Assembly: GCF_029945535.1 (NCBI RefSeq)
Contig: NZ_JAQSCU010000018.1
Location: forward strand, 53,340-117,339
Source of the DNA: Methylotenera sp.
GTDB lineage: Bacteria; Pseudomonadota; Gammaproteobacteria; Burkholderiales; Methylophilaceae
Direction of reading: 5' to 3'
DNA length: 64,000 bases
Shown here one piece after another: positions 1 to 9,354 of this stretch. Each line of letters begins with the position of its first letter. Position 1 is the stretch's first letter. A program made the position numbers and the translations under genes. A model generated the notes under the pieces. That model was not told the DNA's origin. It saw only the letters and a program-made list of their open reading frames with translations, and did no database searches.

Positions 1-1239
1 AATCGCGGGCTACTTTATGAGTTGAATAGCGAAGCTGAACTCGCTGCTGTGATGGGGCACGAAATGGTGCATGCCGCAGCACGTCATGGGGCAAAAAGCA
101 TGGAGCGCGGTATATTCATGCAAGGCGCGATGATTGCTGTTGGTATAGGCACCCAAAATAGCGATTATGCGAATTTGATTGTAGGCGGTGCACAAGTTGG
201 CGCGCAACTAGCCACAAGTAAATATGGACGCAATGCCGAAAGCGAGGCGGATTTATACGGCATGCAATATATGAAAAAAGCCGGATATGACCCGACTGCT
301 GCCGTTACCTTACAAGAGACCTTTGTACGTTTAAGTGCCGACCGAAAAAGTAATTTTATTGATGGTTTATTCGCAAGCCATCCACCGTCTGAGATTCGTG
401 TAGCAGCCAATAAAGACACGCTCGCACAAATAGGCGCAGGTGGCGATTGGGGTAGAGAAATATACGCGCAAAAAGTTGGTAAGTTGAAATCAACGCAAGC
501 AGCTTATAAAGCTTACGATGAAGGTGTAAAAGCACTTGCTGCAAAAGATACGGCAAAAGCCACCACACTTGCTAAACAAGCGATTGCTGGTGAACCTCGT
601 GAAGCACGTTTTCAGGAGTTGCTGGGCGATATTGCCTTATCTCAAAAGAAGCCTGCCGAAGCTTTAACCTATTACAACAAAGCTATTCAGGTGCAGCCCG
701 GTTACTTTAAACCGCATGTGCAAGGTGGCATTGCTTTGTACGACTTGGGGCGTAAAGCCGAGGCTGAACAATATCTCGCAAAAAGCAACACGCTATTACC
801 CACGGCGCCTAGCCATTTTCTGCTAGGTAAAATGGCTGAAGAGCGAGGTGACATGCAAAGCGCACTTAAAAACTACGCAGTTGCTGCAGATTCAAACTCT
901 GAAATTGGCAAACAATCTAGCGCGGAATACGTACGTTTAGATTTACCTCAACATCCTGCAAAATATCTGCAAGCCGCGCCGCAAGCAGATAATTTCGGTA
1001 ATTTATACGCTGTAGTTGCCAATCCAACGCCATTAGCCGTCAACCGCGTACAGGTCAGAGTAATTCAATATGATGCAAAAACGGGGCGCGCAATTGCCCA
1101 GAGTCAGCCCATGTTGATTAATGGCAGCATCGCATCGAATAAACGAGGGCAAGTGGCGGTGAATGGGGTGAGGATTGCAACTCAGCAAGAGTTGCAGCTT
1201 TATAAAGTGGTGATTGAGGCTGCAGAGTTGGCGAAATAG
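1..1239 (+). CDS. M48 family metalloprotease with TPR repeats (5' end missing)
   Basis: The reading frame is open from the first base, so the true start lies outside the window. The visible part begins in the conserved region just before the zinc motif HEMVH (codons 20-24). The third zinc ligand is in the ESEAD segment (codons 80-84). This is the gluzincin signature of M48 proteases of the BepA/YfgC type, which are periplasmic and act in outer-membrane protein quality control. From about codon 165 to 290 there are TPR-like helical repeats (LGDIALSQKKPAEALTYYNK and similar), as in BepA. The C-terminal 100 residues look like a beta-rich tail. The family is clear, but the exact orthologue cannot be settled without the N-terminus. 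Confidence 0.9.
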   Translation, partial: NRGLLYELNSEAELAAVMGHEMVHAAARHGAKSMERGIFMQGAMIAVGIGTQNSDYANLIVGGAQVGAQLATSKYGRNAESEADLYGMQYMKKAGYDPTAAVTLQETFVRLSADRKSNFIDGLFASHPPSEIRVAANKDTLAQIGAGGDWGREIYAQKVGKLKSTQAAYKAYDEGVKALAAKDTAKATTLAKQAIAGEPREARFQELLGDIALSQKKPAEALTYYNKAIQVQPGYFKPHVQGGIALYDLGRKAEAEQYLAKSNTLLPTAPSHFLLGKMAEERGDMQSALKNYAVAADSNSEIGKQSSAEYVRLDLPQHPAKYLQAAPQADNFGNLYAVVANPTPLAVNRVQVRVIQYDAKTGRAIAQSQPMLINGSIASNKRGQVAVNGVRIATQQELQLYKVVIEAAELAK

Positions 1240-1301
1240 TGTCGGCAAATAATTTGAAAACTTCGCACGAAACAAAAGTTCTAACAAAATTTAATTACTC
1301 C

Positions 1302-1413
1302 CGTCATTCCCGCGTAGGCGGGAATCCAGTCAACGTGGATGTTAGCTTTAGTTAAGCCAACAAAAATTCGTGCGCATCACCTTGTCTGGATACCAGCCTC
1401 CGCTGGTATGACG
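1302..1413. repeat. Composite inverted-repeat element (dRS3/REP-like), copy 1
   Basis: Two arms of 28 bases in opposite orientation, 1302-1329 and 1386-1413, flank about 56 bases of unrelated sequence. The left arm contains ATTCCCGCGTAGGCGGGAAT, a palindrome by itself. The right arm is a diverged inverse copy with ACCAGCCTCCGCTGGT in its centre. The same architecture with perfect arms recurs at 45807-45914. The core resembles the dRS3/REP-type intergenic repeats known from Neisseria and many other Proteobacteria. It fills the 205-base gap between the M48 gene and bioD and may act as a transcript-end hairpin. No transposase is present. Confidence 0.8.
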
Positions 1414-1444
1414 AATATAGGAAATTGGTTAACCGGCTGAATCT

Positions 1445-2101
1445 TTAAGTTGTAAGATGGCGTATATCCAACTGACCCTGCCAACGCACAACACTTAAGC
1501 ATGGCGCAGCAATCCGTTGTTGCAAGCTATTTAAGTTCTCATCAAACATCGCAAAGTTGGGTTCTATCTCGTTGGCAATCCATCCGGCTAATTTCAAGCC
1601 ACGCGCTTGAATTGCCTCCACGGTAAGAAGCGCATGGTTAATGCAACCTAAGCGTATGCCTACAACCAGTATCATCGGGATATTTAACAACACCGCTAAA
1701 TCAGCCAGTGTTTGTGTTTTGTTAAGGGGCACACTGAAACCACCCGCACCTTCAACAACAACCACATCAGCCAAGCTTATTAGTTGCTCATAGGCTTGTT
1801 GAATGACGTTTAAATCAATTTGAACGCCAGCTTGTTCAGCGGCAATATGTGGGGCAATAGCTGGTGCGAAACGATAAGGGTTGATTAAATCTAGATCTGC
1901 GCTGATGTTGCTCGCTGAGATTAAAGCCGTGACATCCTCGTTAATCAACTCGTTCTTTTCATTGAGTTCACACCCAGAGGCCACAGGTTTCATACCTATA
2001 GCTTTTAAACCTTGCGCCGCAAAGTACTTTACCAAAGCGCTTGCCACATAGGTTTTACCTACGTTGGTATCAGTGCCGATGACAAAGTAAGATTGCGCCA
2101 T
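1445..2101 (-). CDS. bioD: Dethiobiotin synthetase BioD
   Basis: 218 residues, normal for BioD. The enzyme closes the ureido ring of dethiobiotin from 7,8-diaminopelargonate, CO2 and ATP in the cytoplasm. The N-terminal P-loop GTDTNVGKT is at residues 9-17 and is the family hallmark. The VVEGAGGFSVPL segment in mid-protein is the second conserved nucleotide/substrate loop. It is the last gene of the bioB-F-H-C-D operon, 17 bases after bioC. No bioA follows, so diaminopelargonate aminotransferase must be encoded elsewhere. Confidence 0.95.
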   Translation of the reverse strand: MAQSYFVIGTDTNVGKTYVASALVKYFAAQGLKAIGMKPVASGCELNEKNELINEDVTALISASNISADLDLINPYRFAPAIAPHIAAEQAGVQIDLNVIQQAYEQLISLADVVVVEGAGGFSVPLNKTQTLADLAVLLNIPMILVVGIRLGCINHALLTVEAIQARGLKLAGWIANEIEPNFAMFDENLNSLQQRIAAPCLSVVRWQGQLDIRHLTT

Positions 2102-2118
2102 ATTGATATTCTGCAGAT

Positions 2119-3027
2119 TTATTTATTTCTAGGTCTAAATGTGACGGGCGAAACGCCATCATCAAACTTTGGTTTATCTTGCCCACGCCAAGCATGCCCG
2201 TAGACGACTTCAAACGTGGCAGGTAGTTTGCCGTCCACACGAAACTGCTCGTAATTGGCTTCTAAATTCTGTAAGAAGCCACGACCAAGTAAGCCACGCG
2301 CACGTCCATCGGTAGCGTTATGTGCGCCTATGCTTTTTAAGTCGCGCATGACGCTTTTAACGTCATCGTAAGTGAGCGTGAATCGCTCTACATCTAACAC
2401 TGGCGCACTGAAACCAGCGCGCACCATAGCATCGCCAATATCGTGCATATCAAGGAACCGGCTCACACTGGTCGTGCCATTGTGTCCGCTCGTGGCAACG
2501 CGCAACTCTTTGAGCGTATCGGGGCCAAAGGTGCTGAACATCAGCAAGCTTTCTGGCTGCAACACTCGGTGGAACTCTTGCAAAGCTGCATCTAGATCAT
2601 TACACCATTGAATCGCCAAGTTTGACCAGATTAAGCCCACACTTGCATTCGCCAAAGGCAGTGACTCAATATCGGCACACAACAAATTCTGTTTAGCGCC
2701 GCCTAGCAAGTTTTTCACTTGCCCGATTAAGCCATTATTTGGATTGGTACTGCGGGTTTTTTGCAGCATAGGTAGCGCAAAATCAAGTGAAATCACTTGC
2801 GATTTTACGAAGCGTTTTTGCAAAGCATGGCTGGCTAACCCTGTGCCACAACCCGCGTCTAATATGGTTTGTGGATTTAATTTAACTAAATCTAAGCGGC
2901 TAAGCATTTCTTCGCGCACTTGCTTCTGCAAGATTGCTGCGGCGTCATAAGTTTCGGCAGCACGGCCGAATGAAGCACGCGCGCGCGCTTTATCAATGTA
3001 GTAACTATCGGTCAATTTTGCTTCCAT
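2119..3027 (-). CDS. bioC: Malonyl-ACP O-methyltransferase BioC
   Basis: 302 residues. BioC methylates malonyl-ACP with S-adenosylmethionine so that fatty acid synthesis can build the pimeloyl chain. The class I methyltransferase motif I, ILDAGCGTGLAS, is at residues 55-66. The N-terminal RASFGRAAETYDAAA segment is typical of BioC and separates it from UbiE/UbiG-type enzymes. It lies 4 bases after the bioH stop and is probably translationally coupled. The partner esterase BioH is encoded immediately upstream in the same operon. Confidence 0.93.
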   Translation of the reverse strand: MEAKLTDSYYIDKARARASFGRAAETYDAAAILQKQVREEMLSRLDLVKLNPQTILDAGCGTGLASHALQKRFVKSQVISLDFALPMLQKTRSTNPNNGLIGQVKNLLGGAKQNLLCADIESLPLANASVGLIWSNLAIQWCNDLDAALQEFHRVLQPESLLMFSTFGPDTLKELRVATSGHNGTTSVSRFLDMHDIGDAMVRAGFSAPVLDVERFTLTYDDVKSVMRDLKSIGAHNATDGRARGLLGRGFLQNLEANYEQFRVDGKLPATFEVVYGHAWRGQDKPKFDDGVSPVTFRPRNK

Positions 3028-3031
3028 ATTG

Positions 3032-3838
3032 TTAAGCGCTTGCAGGTTCTAAAAACTGAACAACAGCATCCACAAATTGCTCTTGGTGCGATAAAAAAGG
3101 CGCATGTGAGGCGCCAGAAATCACGCGTAAGTAACCCACAGGCAAATTCTGCATCATCCAATGTGCGGCTTGTACAGGCGCGAGCGTATCTCTATCACCA
3201 TGAATCAACAGCGTGGGCTTTCTTAAGCGCTCAATTTCCGCACGTAAATCTGTCTCTAGCAATATACCCAAGGCGCGCTGTAAAGTTTGACTGGTTGGCG
3301 CTGGGCGCTCCTCAAGCTTCCTGCGTAACAGCCTTACCGTTAATCTTGCACTTTTATCGCCCATACATTGCAGTGTTAAGAATTGCGTGAGTGTTTTGTG
3401 ATAATCCGTATCCATACTATCGGCGAAGCGCTCAAACACTTCAGGTGCAATACCTGAAGTCCATTTGGCTTGCGTCATAAATTCTTCTTTATTCACAAAA
3501 CATGGCGTAGACCCAACCAGTACCAATCTGCGAACCGCATCAGGCTGATCTATTGCAATGCGCATAGCAACCTGCCCGCCCCATGACCAACCAATCACAT
3601 CTGCATTCGCAGGCAACATTTCCGCCACTTTTTCTGCAATGATATGCAGGTGGTAAGGCTCAGTTGGGCGACTTAAGCCCATGCCTGGCAAATCCACAAT
3701 ATGCAGCGTAAATAATTTACTTAGGCTTTTAATTATCGGCTGCCATACCGCGCCACTCATGCCCCAGCCATGCACTAGCACTAGGTTTGGACCGCTGCCT
3801 GTGGTTTCCATATAGATATTAGCAGGGACAATATTCAT
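3032..3838 (-). CDS. bioH: Pimeloyl-ACP methyl ester esterase BioH
   Basis: 268 residues, alpha/beta-hydrolase fold. It removes the methyl group from pimeloyl-ACP methyl ester and so ends the BioC-BioH pimelate route. The nucleophile elbow GWSWG has Ser85. The acid residue is in HGDRDTLAPV and the catalytic His in SGASHAPFL near the C-terminus. The oxyanion-hole region is LVHGWGMSGAVW (residues 21-32). The start codon overlaps the 3' end of bioF by 4 bases (ATGA type), so the two are coupled. The operon context makes BioH a much better call than a generic hydrolase. Confidence 0.93.
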   Translation of the reverse strand: MNIVPANIYMETTGSGPNLVLVHGWGMSGAVWQPIIKSLSKLFTLHIVDLPGMGLSRPTEPYHLHIIAEKVAEMLPANADVIGWSWGGQVAMRIAIDQPDAVRRLVLVGSTPCFVNKEEFMTQAKWTSGIAPEVFERFADSMDTDYHKTLTQFLTLQCMGDKSARLTVRLLRRKLEERPAPTSQTLQRALGILLETDLRAEIERLRKPTLLIHGDRDTLAPVQAAHWMMQNLPVGYLRVISGASHAPFLSHQEQFVDAVVQFLEPASA

Positions 3839-5001
3839 AGCGTTTGCTCTGCCTGCTGAATGGCCGAAATCAGCTGTTTAATATCGTCTAGTGAGTGTGC
3901 AGCCGATAACGAAATACGTAATCTAGCTGTACCTACTGGCACGGTAGGTGGACGAATGGCTGGTACTAAGATACCTAAGCCTTGCAAATATTCACTTAAC
4001 GCGAGTGCTTCAAGATTGTCGCCAACGACTAAAGGTTGCACAGATGTTTCAGATGGCATTAACTGCCATTTCTTGCATTGCAGATTGTCTTTAAAATAGT
4101 TAATCAAGCTGCGTAAATGTGTACGTAAATCATCACCCTGCTCAATCAAACTGACTGAAGCAGATAAGGTCGCTGATAATGCTGGTGGCGCGGGTGTTGA
4201 GTACACATAACTTTTGGCAGTTTGAATCAGGTAGTCAATCACCACACTTTCACCCGCAACAAAAGACCCAGCCACACCAGCAGCTTTGCCTAAAGTTGCC
4301 ATCATAATAATGCGTGGAGATTTCAGTTTAAGATGGTTTAGCGAGCCTTGACCATGCTCACCCAACACACCAAAGCCGTGAGCATCATCAATATACAAAT
4401 AAGCATCGTACTTTTCGCAAAGTGCTAAATACTCAGCTAATGGCGCCATATCGCCATCCATACTAAATACTGCATCAACGGCAATCAGTTTATGCCGCGC
4501 TGTACTAGCTTTAAGTAGATTTTCAAGCGCAGTTACATCGTTATGCGCAAAGCGGTTGAACTCGGCCAGCGAATAATAACCGCCGTCATTCAAGCATGCA
4601 TGATTTAATTTGTCCGCAAAAATCGCATCCCCACGCCCTACCAATGCGCCTAATGCGCCTATATTTGCCATGTAACCTGCAGAAAATAACAATGCCGCAG
4701 GCATATTCACAAACTTAGCTAACTGCTTTTCCAAGTCATCATGGTAACGATGATGACCTGTCACAAGCCCTGATGCGCCGCTACCGACACCTGAATCGCC
4801 GGCTGCTTTTTGCATGGCGGCAATAAGTTTTGGGTGGTTTGCTAAGCCCAAATAATCATTACTACAAAATGATAAGTAAGGCTTATTATTCGCAACAATG
4901 TGCTCAGCCTGCGGAGAATCGAGCAAACGCCTTTGGCGCAGCAAACCTTCCGCTTTGCGTTTATCTAACGCGAGTTGTAAAGAAGCAAGCATGTTAGACA
5001 T
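3835..5001 (-). CDS. bioF: 8-amino-7-oxononanoate synthase BioF
   Basis: 388 residues. This PLP enzyme condenses pimeloyl-ACP with alanine. The PLP lysine is Lys239 in the ATLGKAAGVAG segment. The N-terminal FCSNDYLGLANHPKL and the YIDDAHGFGVLGEHGQG segments are family signatures. An AGGG ribosome-binding sequence lies 4 bases before the ATG. The gene begins 5 bases after the bioB stop and overlaps bioH by 4 bases. Confidence 0.95.
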   Translation of the reverse strand: MSNMLASLQLALDKRKAEGLLRQRRLLDSPQAEHIVANNKPYLSFCSNDYLGLANHPKLIAAMQKAAGDSGVGSGASGLVTGHHRYHDDLEKQLAKFVNMPAALLFSAGYMANIGALGALVGRGDAIFADKLNHACLNDGGYYSLAEFNRFAHNDVTALENLLKASTARHKLIAVDAVFSMDGDMAPLAEYLALCEKYDAYLYIDDAHGFGVLGEHGQGSLNHLKLKSPRIIMMATLGKAAGVAGSFVAGESVVIDYLIQTAKSYVYSTPAPPALSATLSASVSLIEQGDDLRTHLRSLINYFKDNLQCKKWQLMPSETSVQPLVVGDNLEALALSEYLQGLGILVPAIRPPTVPVGTARLRISLSAAHSLDDIKQLISAIQQAEQTL

Positions 5002-5006
5002 TTACC

Positions 5007-6032
5007 CTAGATTTTATTGATGCCTAATTTTTCGAATAATTTCATATCAGTCGAAGCTTCAGGATTCGCTGTCGTCAGCAACTTTTCGCCGTAGAAAATA
5101 CTATTGGCACCGGCTAAAAAGCACATACTTTGTATGCCTTCGCTCATGCTTTGACGACCTGCTGACAAACGCACATAGCTAGTTGGCATAGTGATACGCG
5201 CCGCGGCAATGGTGCGCACAAATTCAAAGGAATCTAACTCTTCAGTGCCATGTAGCGGCGTACCTTCAACTTGCGTCAGTAAATTGATAGGCACACTTTC
5301 AGGCGGACGCTCCATATTCGACAATTGCGCCAACAAGCCAGCACGTTGATTGCGCGTTTCGCCCATACCAATAATGCCGCCGCTGCATACGTGGATATCT
5401 TGGCTGCGCACGCGATCCAATGTGTCTAAGCGGTCTTGATAAGTACGTGTAGTAATTACATCGCCGTAAAACTCTGGCGCGGTATCCAAGTTGTGGTTGT
5501 AGTAATCCAAACCAGCTTCTTTTAACTGTTCAGCTTGACCATCTTTTAACATACCCAAAGTCGCGCAAGTTTCTAGGCCCATCGCTTTGACTTCCGCAAT
5601 CATTTTCAGCACAGGCTCTAAATCGCGCTGTTTAGGTCCACGCCATGCAGCGCCCATACAGAAGCGGCTGGCGCCATTGTCTTTAGCCTCTTGCGCGGCT
5701 GCCACTACATCTTCGAGCTTCATCAAAGGCTCATTTTCCACCTCAGTGTGGTAACGTGCCGCTTGTGGGCAATAACCGCAATCCTCTGAACAGCCGCCAG
5801 TCTTAATCGACAGCAAGGTACTCACCTGAACTGCATTTGGATTAAAATTCGCACGATGCACGGTTTGCGCCTGATACATTAAATCACTGAAAGGCAACTC
5901 AAATAATGCGACAATATCCGCTACACTCCAACGGTCAACTGTATTGGTTTCACACGAATGATTAAGATTGGCTTTTAGACTATCCGTATTAATAACGGCA
6001 TGTGTGACGCCTTGTTGTGAGGTTTCGAGCAT
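5007..6032 (-). CDS. bioB: Biotin synthase BioB
   Basis: 341 residues. This radical-SAM enzyme inserts sulfur into dethiobiotin. The [4Fe-4S] motif CSEDCGYC has Cys81, Cys85 and Cys88. The segments [15 protein letters not shown] and RLSAGR, which supply further conserved residues, are present. The ATG is preceded by AAGGAA at good spacing, so this start is well supported. It places about 28 residues before the point where the E. coli protein begins. It is the first gene of the bioB-F-H-C-D operon and diverges from comF. I could not recognise a BirA or BioR operator in the 59-base gap. Confidence 0.95.
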   Translation of the reverse strand: MLETSQQGVTHAVINTDSLKANLNHSCETNTVDRWSVADIVALFELPFSDLMYQAQTVHRANFNPNAVQVSTLLSIKTGGCSEDCGYCPQAARYHTEVENEPLMKLEDVVAAAQEAKDNGASRFCMGAAWRGPKQRDLEPVLKMIAEVKAMGLETCATLGMLKDGQAEQLKEAGLDYYNHNLDTAPEFYGDVITTRTYQDRLDTLDRVRSQDIHVCSGGIIGMGETRNQRAGLLAQLSNMERPPESVPINLLTQVEGTPLHGTEELDSFEFVRTIAAARITMPTSYVRLSAGRQSMSEGIQSMCFLAGANSIFYGEKLLTTANPEASTDMKLFEKLGINKI

Positions 6033-6091
6033 GTGCAGTTCCTTTTTTTAGAAGCTTAATTTATAGCGAGATTATACCTTGTCAATGAAAA

Positions 6092-6826
6092 GTGACGCAA
6101 ATTTTGAACATGCGATTAAAATTTAAGCAATTCCTGCATAACGGCGTTTCAAATAAACTATTTAATCGTTTATTCAAACAGCGCTGCCTGCTGTGCGCTG
6201 CTAATGATGGTTCAGAACTTGGCTTATGTGGCGGCTGTTACAAAGACTTGCCTTGGCACAGCGCGCCACAATGCCCGCGATGCGGCTTGTCTTCAAATGG
6301 ATTGATATGCGGCAGCTGCTTAAACTCACCGCCAGATTTTGACGCAACCCACAGCTTGTTGACCTATGACTTTCCCTTAGACGCTATGATGCAGCGCTAC
6401 AAATACGGCAGCATGCTCAACTTAGGTCACATTTTTGGGAAAATGATGAGTAATAAAATCAATCAATCCAGCGTAGACTTAGTGATAGCAATGCCTATGC
6501 ACCCAAAGCGCCTCAAAGAACGTGGTTTTAATCAAGCGCTAGAAATCGCCAAAATCATCACAAAGAGTAACCCTGAAAAATTAGACTATCACTCCGTACA
6601 ACGCCAAAAATTCACGCCTCCACAAGCCAGCCTGCCATTGAAGGAGCGTGTTAGAAATATTAAAGGGGCATTTAAAGTGAGTAATCATTTGAACGGCAGG
6701 CGCATAGCCATTGTCGATGATGTAATGACAACAGGCGCCAGCCTAAACGAGTTAGCTAAAACATTAAAACAAGCGGGTGCTGCCCATGTAGAATGTTGGG
6801 TAGTAGCAAGAACGCTGCCAAAGTAA
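6092..6826 (+). CDS. comF: ComF family phosphoribosyltransferase-like protein
   Basis: 244 residues. The N-terminal part carries four CxxC pairs (Cys32/35, 46/49, 61/64, 73/76), a zinc-binding double-zinc-ribbon arrangement. The C-terminal half is a type I phosphoribosyltransferase fold with the PRPP loop IAIVDDVMTTGAS near residue 205. Homologues (ComF/GntX) act in competence and use of external DNA; the biochemical role is unsettled. The start used is GTG. An in-frame ATG at 6110 would shorten the protein by 6 residues and is equally possible. It diverges from bioB, a common neighbour in Proteobacteria. Confidence 0.85.
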   Translation: MTQILNMRLKFKQFLHNGVSNKLFNRLFKQRCLLCAANDGSELGLCGGCYKDLPWHSAPQCPRCGLSSNGLICGSCLNSPPDFDATHSLLTYDFPLDAMMQRYKYGSMLNLGHIFGKMMSNKINQSSVDLVIAMPMHPKRLKERGFNQALEIAKIITKSNPEKLDYHSVQRQKFTPPQASLPLKERVRNIKGAFKVSNHLNGRRIAIVDDVMTTGASLNELAKTLKQAGAAHVECWVVARTLPK

Positions 6827-6838
6827 TTAACTTACCTT

Positions 6839-6860
6839 CACTCCTATTTTCATAGGAGTG
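6839..6860. repeat. Short perfect hairpin between comF and trmL
   Basis: CACTCCTAT at 6839-6847 pairs perfectly with ATAGGAGTG at 6852-6860 around a 4-base loop. No T-run follows on either strand, so it is not a clear intrinsic terminator. It sits 12 bases after the comF stop and could stabilise or process the comF-trmL transcript. Confidence 0.6.
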
Positions 6861-6886
6861 AGAATTTAAAGAAAGTGTCATTTCAA

Positions 6887-7351
6887 ATGTTTCACATCGT
6901 ATTATTTGAGCCGGAAATTCCACCAAACACCGGTAACATCATCAGGCTCTGTGCCAATACTGGTGCGGCTTTACACTTAGTAAAACCTTTGGGATTTAGT
7001 CTAGATGACAAACAGCTCAAACGCGCTGGTTTGGATTATCACGAGTATTCAACTATGCAAGTGCATGAAAATTGGGATGCCTGCAAAGCCGCGCTGGCTG
7101 GCAAGCGCCTATTCGCCATCACCACCAAAGGTAGTACGCGGCATAGCGATATTCAATTTAAAGCAGATGATGTATTTGTTTTTGGCCCAGAAACGCGCGG
7201 ATTGCCTGAAGAAATACGTGCAGAGTTTACAGCCGAGCATAGACTGCGCTTATCTATGCTGCCGGATAGCCGTAGCCTGAATTTATCTAACTCCGCTGCC
7301 GTGTTACTTTATGAGGCTTGGCGACAAATGGGTTTTGAGGGTGGCGTATAA
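6887..7351 (+). CDS. trmL: tRNA (cytidine(34)-2'-O)-methyltransferase TrmL
   Basis: 154 residues from the ATG at 6887. TrmL/YibK is a small SPOUT methyltransferase that 2'-O-methylates the wobble base of certain leucine tRNAs. The canonical start ([19 protein letters not shown]) and the SAM-binding trefoil-knot segments FGPETRGLP and [19 protein letters not shown] are all present. A GTG at 6875 would add 4 residues, but the family normally begins at MFHIVLF, so the ATG is preferred. It follows comF on the same strand and is convergent with the DUF457 gene, leaving 1 base between the stops. Confidence 0.93.
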   Translation: MFHIVLFEPEIPPNTGNIIRLCANTGAALHLVKPLGFSLDDKQLKRAGLDYHEYSTMQVHENWDACKAALAGKRLFAITTKGSTRHSDIQFKADDVFVFGPETRGLPEEIRAEFTAEHRLRLSMLPDSRSLNLSNSAAVLLYEAWRQMGFEGGV

Positions 7352-7352
7352 C

Positions 7353-7871
7353 TTATTTACGCCGTATGCCGCGCAAAGTGAATAGCAAAATAATCGATGG
7401 TAACCACACCCACAGAAGTTCTGACTTCATTACCGCGAAACCGCGCTCAGTAAAGAAACGGCTGACGCCTATCGGTGAAACGGCAATCGGCCGAAAATCA
7501 AAGAAGACGCGTTCATTAGAGTAAGGCCAATACAGCGCCACACCTAAGCCGCCATTGGTGCACATATCTAATAAGGGATGAGAAATTGTGGCTAGAAAAA
7601 CCATTAAACCAACTAGCCATACCTTACTTTTGAGTTGGCGGCTAAAACACATGGCCACAATGGCAACGCACACGGCAAAGGTGATAGAGTGTGCAAAACC
7701 TCTGTGACCCCATTGTGAAGAATACGCGATGCCAAATTTAAAGGCTAGCGTATCGAAGTCTGGCAATATGGCGCAAAAGGCTGACAATACTAATAAGCGG
7801 CGGCTAATGACTTTACCTAAGCCCAAGCTTGCAGCAATGGGAACGACTGCGTGAGTAAAAATGGACGGCAC
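7353..7871 (-). CDS. DUF457/YdjM-like membrane-bound metal-dependent hydrolase
   Basis: 172 residues with several hydrophobic segments. The family signature is His7 near the N-terminus, then PDFD and the HRGFAHS motif (around residues 56-62). These resemble metal ligands in the YdjM/DUF457 group of inner-membrane proteins. A later conserved HPLLDMCTNGG segment supports this. The actual substrate of the family is not established. The start is GTG, overlapping the gpsA stop codon by one base (TAGTG), so translation is probably coupled to gpsA. Confidence 0.8.
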   Translation of the reverse strand: MPSIFTHAVVPIAASLGLGKVISRRLLVLSAFCAILPDFDTLAFKFGIAYSSQWGHRGFAHSITFAVCVAIVAMCFSRQLKSKVWLVGLMVFLATISHPLLDMCTNGGLGVALYWPYSNERVFFDFRPIAVSPIGVSRFFTERGFAVMKSELLWVWLPSIILLFTLRGIRRK

Positions 7872-8863
7872 TAAATTGCCTCTGGTTTTTGCTCACGTCC
7901 GAGTAAGTCTGTCACTGCATCTTTTGCACTTTTACCGTTGGAAAGCGCTTGATTGACTTCGTAAGTAATGGGCATATCAACACCTATCGTACTCGCCCGA
8001 CGCATCACTTCACGTGCAGTATTCACGCCTTCAGCAACATGGCCTAAGCCTTGCAGAATATCCGCTAATGACTTGCCGCTCGCCAATTGCAAGCCGACTT
8101 CACGGTTTCTGGAATATTGTCCAGTACAGGTTAAAATCAAATCCCCCGCACCTGCTAAACCCATAAAAGTTTCTGTGGAAGCGCCAAGTGCTACGCCAAA
8201 ACGGGTCATTTCAGCCAGACCACGAGTAATCATGGCTGCACGCGCGTTATTGCCGAAACCCATACCATCAGAAATACCTGCTGCAATCGCCATCACGTTC
8301 TTAACCGCACCGCCAACTGAAACGCCAATCACATCTGTGGTGTGATAAACACGCAGGTTTGCGCCATGAATCAACAGAGCCGCTTCATTGGCAAACGCTT
8401 CATCATTAGCAGCAAGAGTGACGGCGGTAGGTAATCCACGCACCAATTCCGCCGCAAAACTTGGGCCTGAAAGTGCACCCCATTTTTGCTCGCTGCCTAG
8501 CTCTTCTAAAGCCACTTCATAAGGAAGTTTGGCGGACAATGGCTCTAAACCTTTGTGCGCCCAAATAATCGGTAATTTGCATCCGAGCGCTTTGATGTCT
8601 TGTAATATGCCTCTAAATCCCGCCGTTGGAACAACAGATAATATTAGATCGGCACCCTGAAGCGCAGTAGCTAAATCATCCTCTACTAGTAACTGGTCGT
8701 TAAATTTAAAGTCACCTAAATAAAGCGGATTAGCACGCGCTTTGCGCATACCAGACACATGACCTGCATTACGCGCCCAAAGTGACACTTGATGGCGTTG
8801 GCTAATGCTCATGGCTAGCGCCGTTCCCCATGCACCAGCGCCAAGAACGGCTATTTTAGTCAT
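7871..8863 (-). CDS. gpsA: NAD(P)+-dependent glycerol-3-phosphate dehydrogenase GpsA
   Basis: 330 residues, usual length. It reduces dihydroxyacetone phosphate to sn-glycerol 3-phosphate for phospholipid synthesis. The Rossmann motif GAGAWGTALAM is at residues 8-18. The catalytic lysine lies in GGAVKNVMAIAAG, and the substrate region GLAGAGDLILTCT follows. It is the fifth gene of the rhodanese-grxC-secB-SH3-gpsA run, a neighbourhood (secB-gpsA) well known in Proteobacteria. It abuts the SH3 gene directly. Confidence 0.96.
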   Translation of the reverse strand: MTKIAVLGAGAWGTALAMSISQRHQVSLWARNAGHVSGMRKARANPLYLGDFKFNDQLLVEDDLATALQGADLILSVVPTAGFRGILQDIKALGCKLPIIWAHKGLEPLSAKLPYEVALEELGSEQKWGALSGPSFAAELVRGLPTAVTLAANDEAFANEAALLIHGANLRVYHTTDVIGVSVGGAVKNVMAIAAGISDGMGFGNNARAAMITRGLAEMTRFGVALGASTETFMGLAGAGDLILTCTGQYSRNREVGLQLASGKSLADILQGLGHVAEGVNTAREVMRRASTIGVDMPITYEVNQALSNGKSAKDAVTDLLGREQKPEAI

Positions 8864-9334
8864 TTATTCGAAACCCCAGGTTGATGATATTAAAATGTAT
8901 CCAGCAACCCCATCACGATGCTTGATTTTAAGCCAGCCATTGCTAAGCTTGGCATCTGCGACTTCAAGCACTACATCTTTTTCAACCGTAGCCACTAAGT
9001 TTGAGGTGGTATCAGCCGACTGTCTGATTTCAGCTTTACTTGTAGTGACCATTACCGTACGTTTATTCGAGAGCTGCTTTGCTTCTACCCAGTTAAGCGC
9101 ACCTTGTGCATCGCGCACTTTAAGCCAATCACCTAAATTGACGATAACTTCAACAGGGTAGTTTTGGCTTAACAATAAGACTTTTTTAGCAGCATTGGAC
9201 GGCGCATCATAAAGCACAGCTTTAGATACTGCGACTGAACGAAAATCTAGCGCTGATGCCGTTGCTGGCAGGAGCGCTAGAATAGATAAAACAATCAGTA
9301 GTTTTTTGCTGCTTTTAATCATAGAAAATATCAT
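8864..9334 (-). CDS. Periplasmic protein with two bacterial SH3-like domains
   Basis: 156 residues. An N-terminal signal peptide (KKLLIVLSILALLPATASA) ends near residue 28. Two SH3-like repeats follow: about 30-90 (VLYDAPSNAAKKV...DWLKVRDAQGALNWVEAKQL) and 92-154 (AEIRQSADTTSNLV...GWLKIKHRDGVAGYI). Such SH3b domains often bind cell-wall peptides, which would fit the periplasm. Its stop is adjacent to the gpsA start, so it belongs to the same transcript. The domain class is clear; the specific function is unknown. Confidence 0.8.
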   Translation of the reverse strand: MIFSMIKSSKKLLIVLSILALLPATASALDFRSVAVSKAVLYDAPSNAAKKVLLLSQNYPVEVIVNLGDWLKVRDAQGALNWVEAKQLSNKRTVMVTTSKAEIRQSADTTSNLVATVEKDVVLEVADAKLSNGWLKIKHRDGVAGYILISSTWGFE

Positions 9335-9354
9335 AGAGTAAAGCAGCGTCTAAA

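Noticed and set aside
6033..6091. BirA or BioR operator between bioB and comF
   Set aside because: No TTGTAAACC-type inverted pair and no TTATNNATAA-type palindrome could be found.
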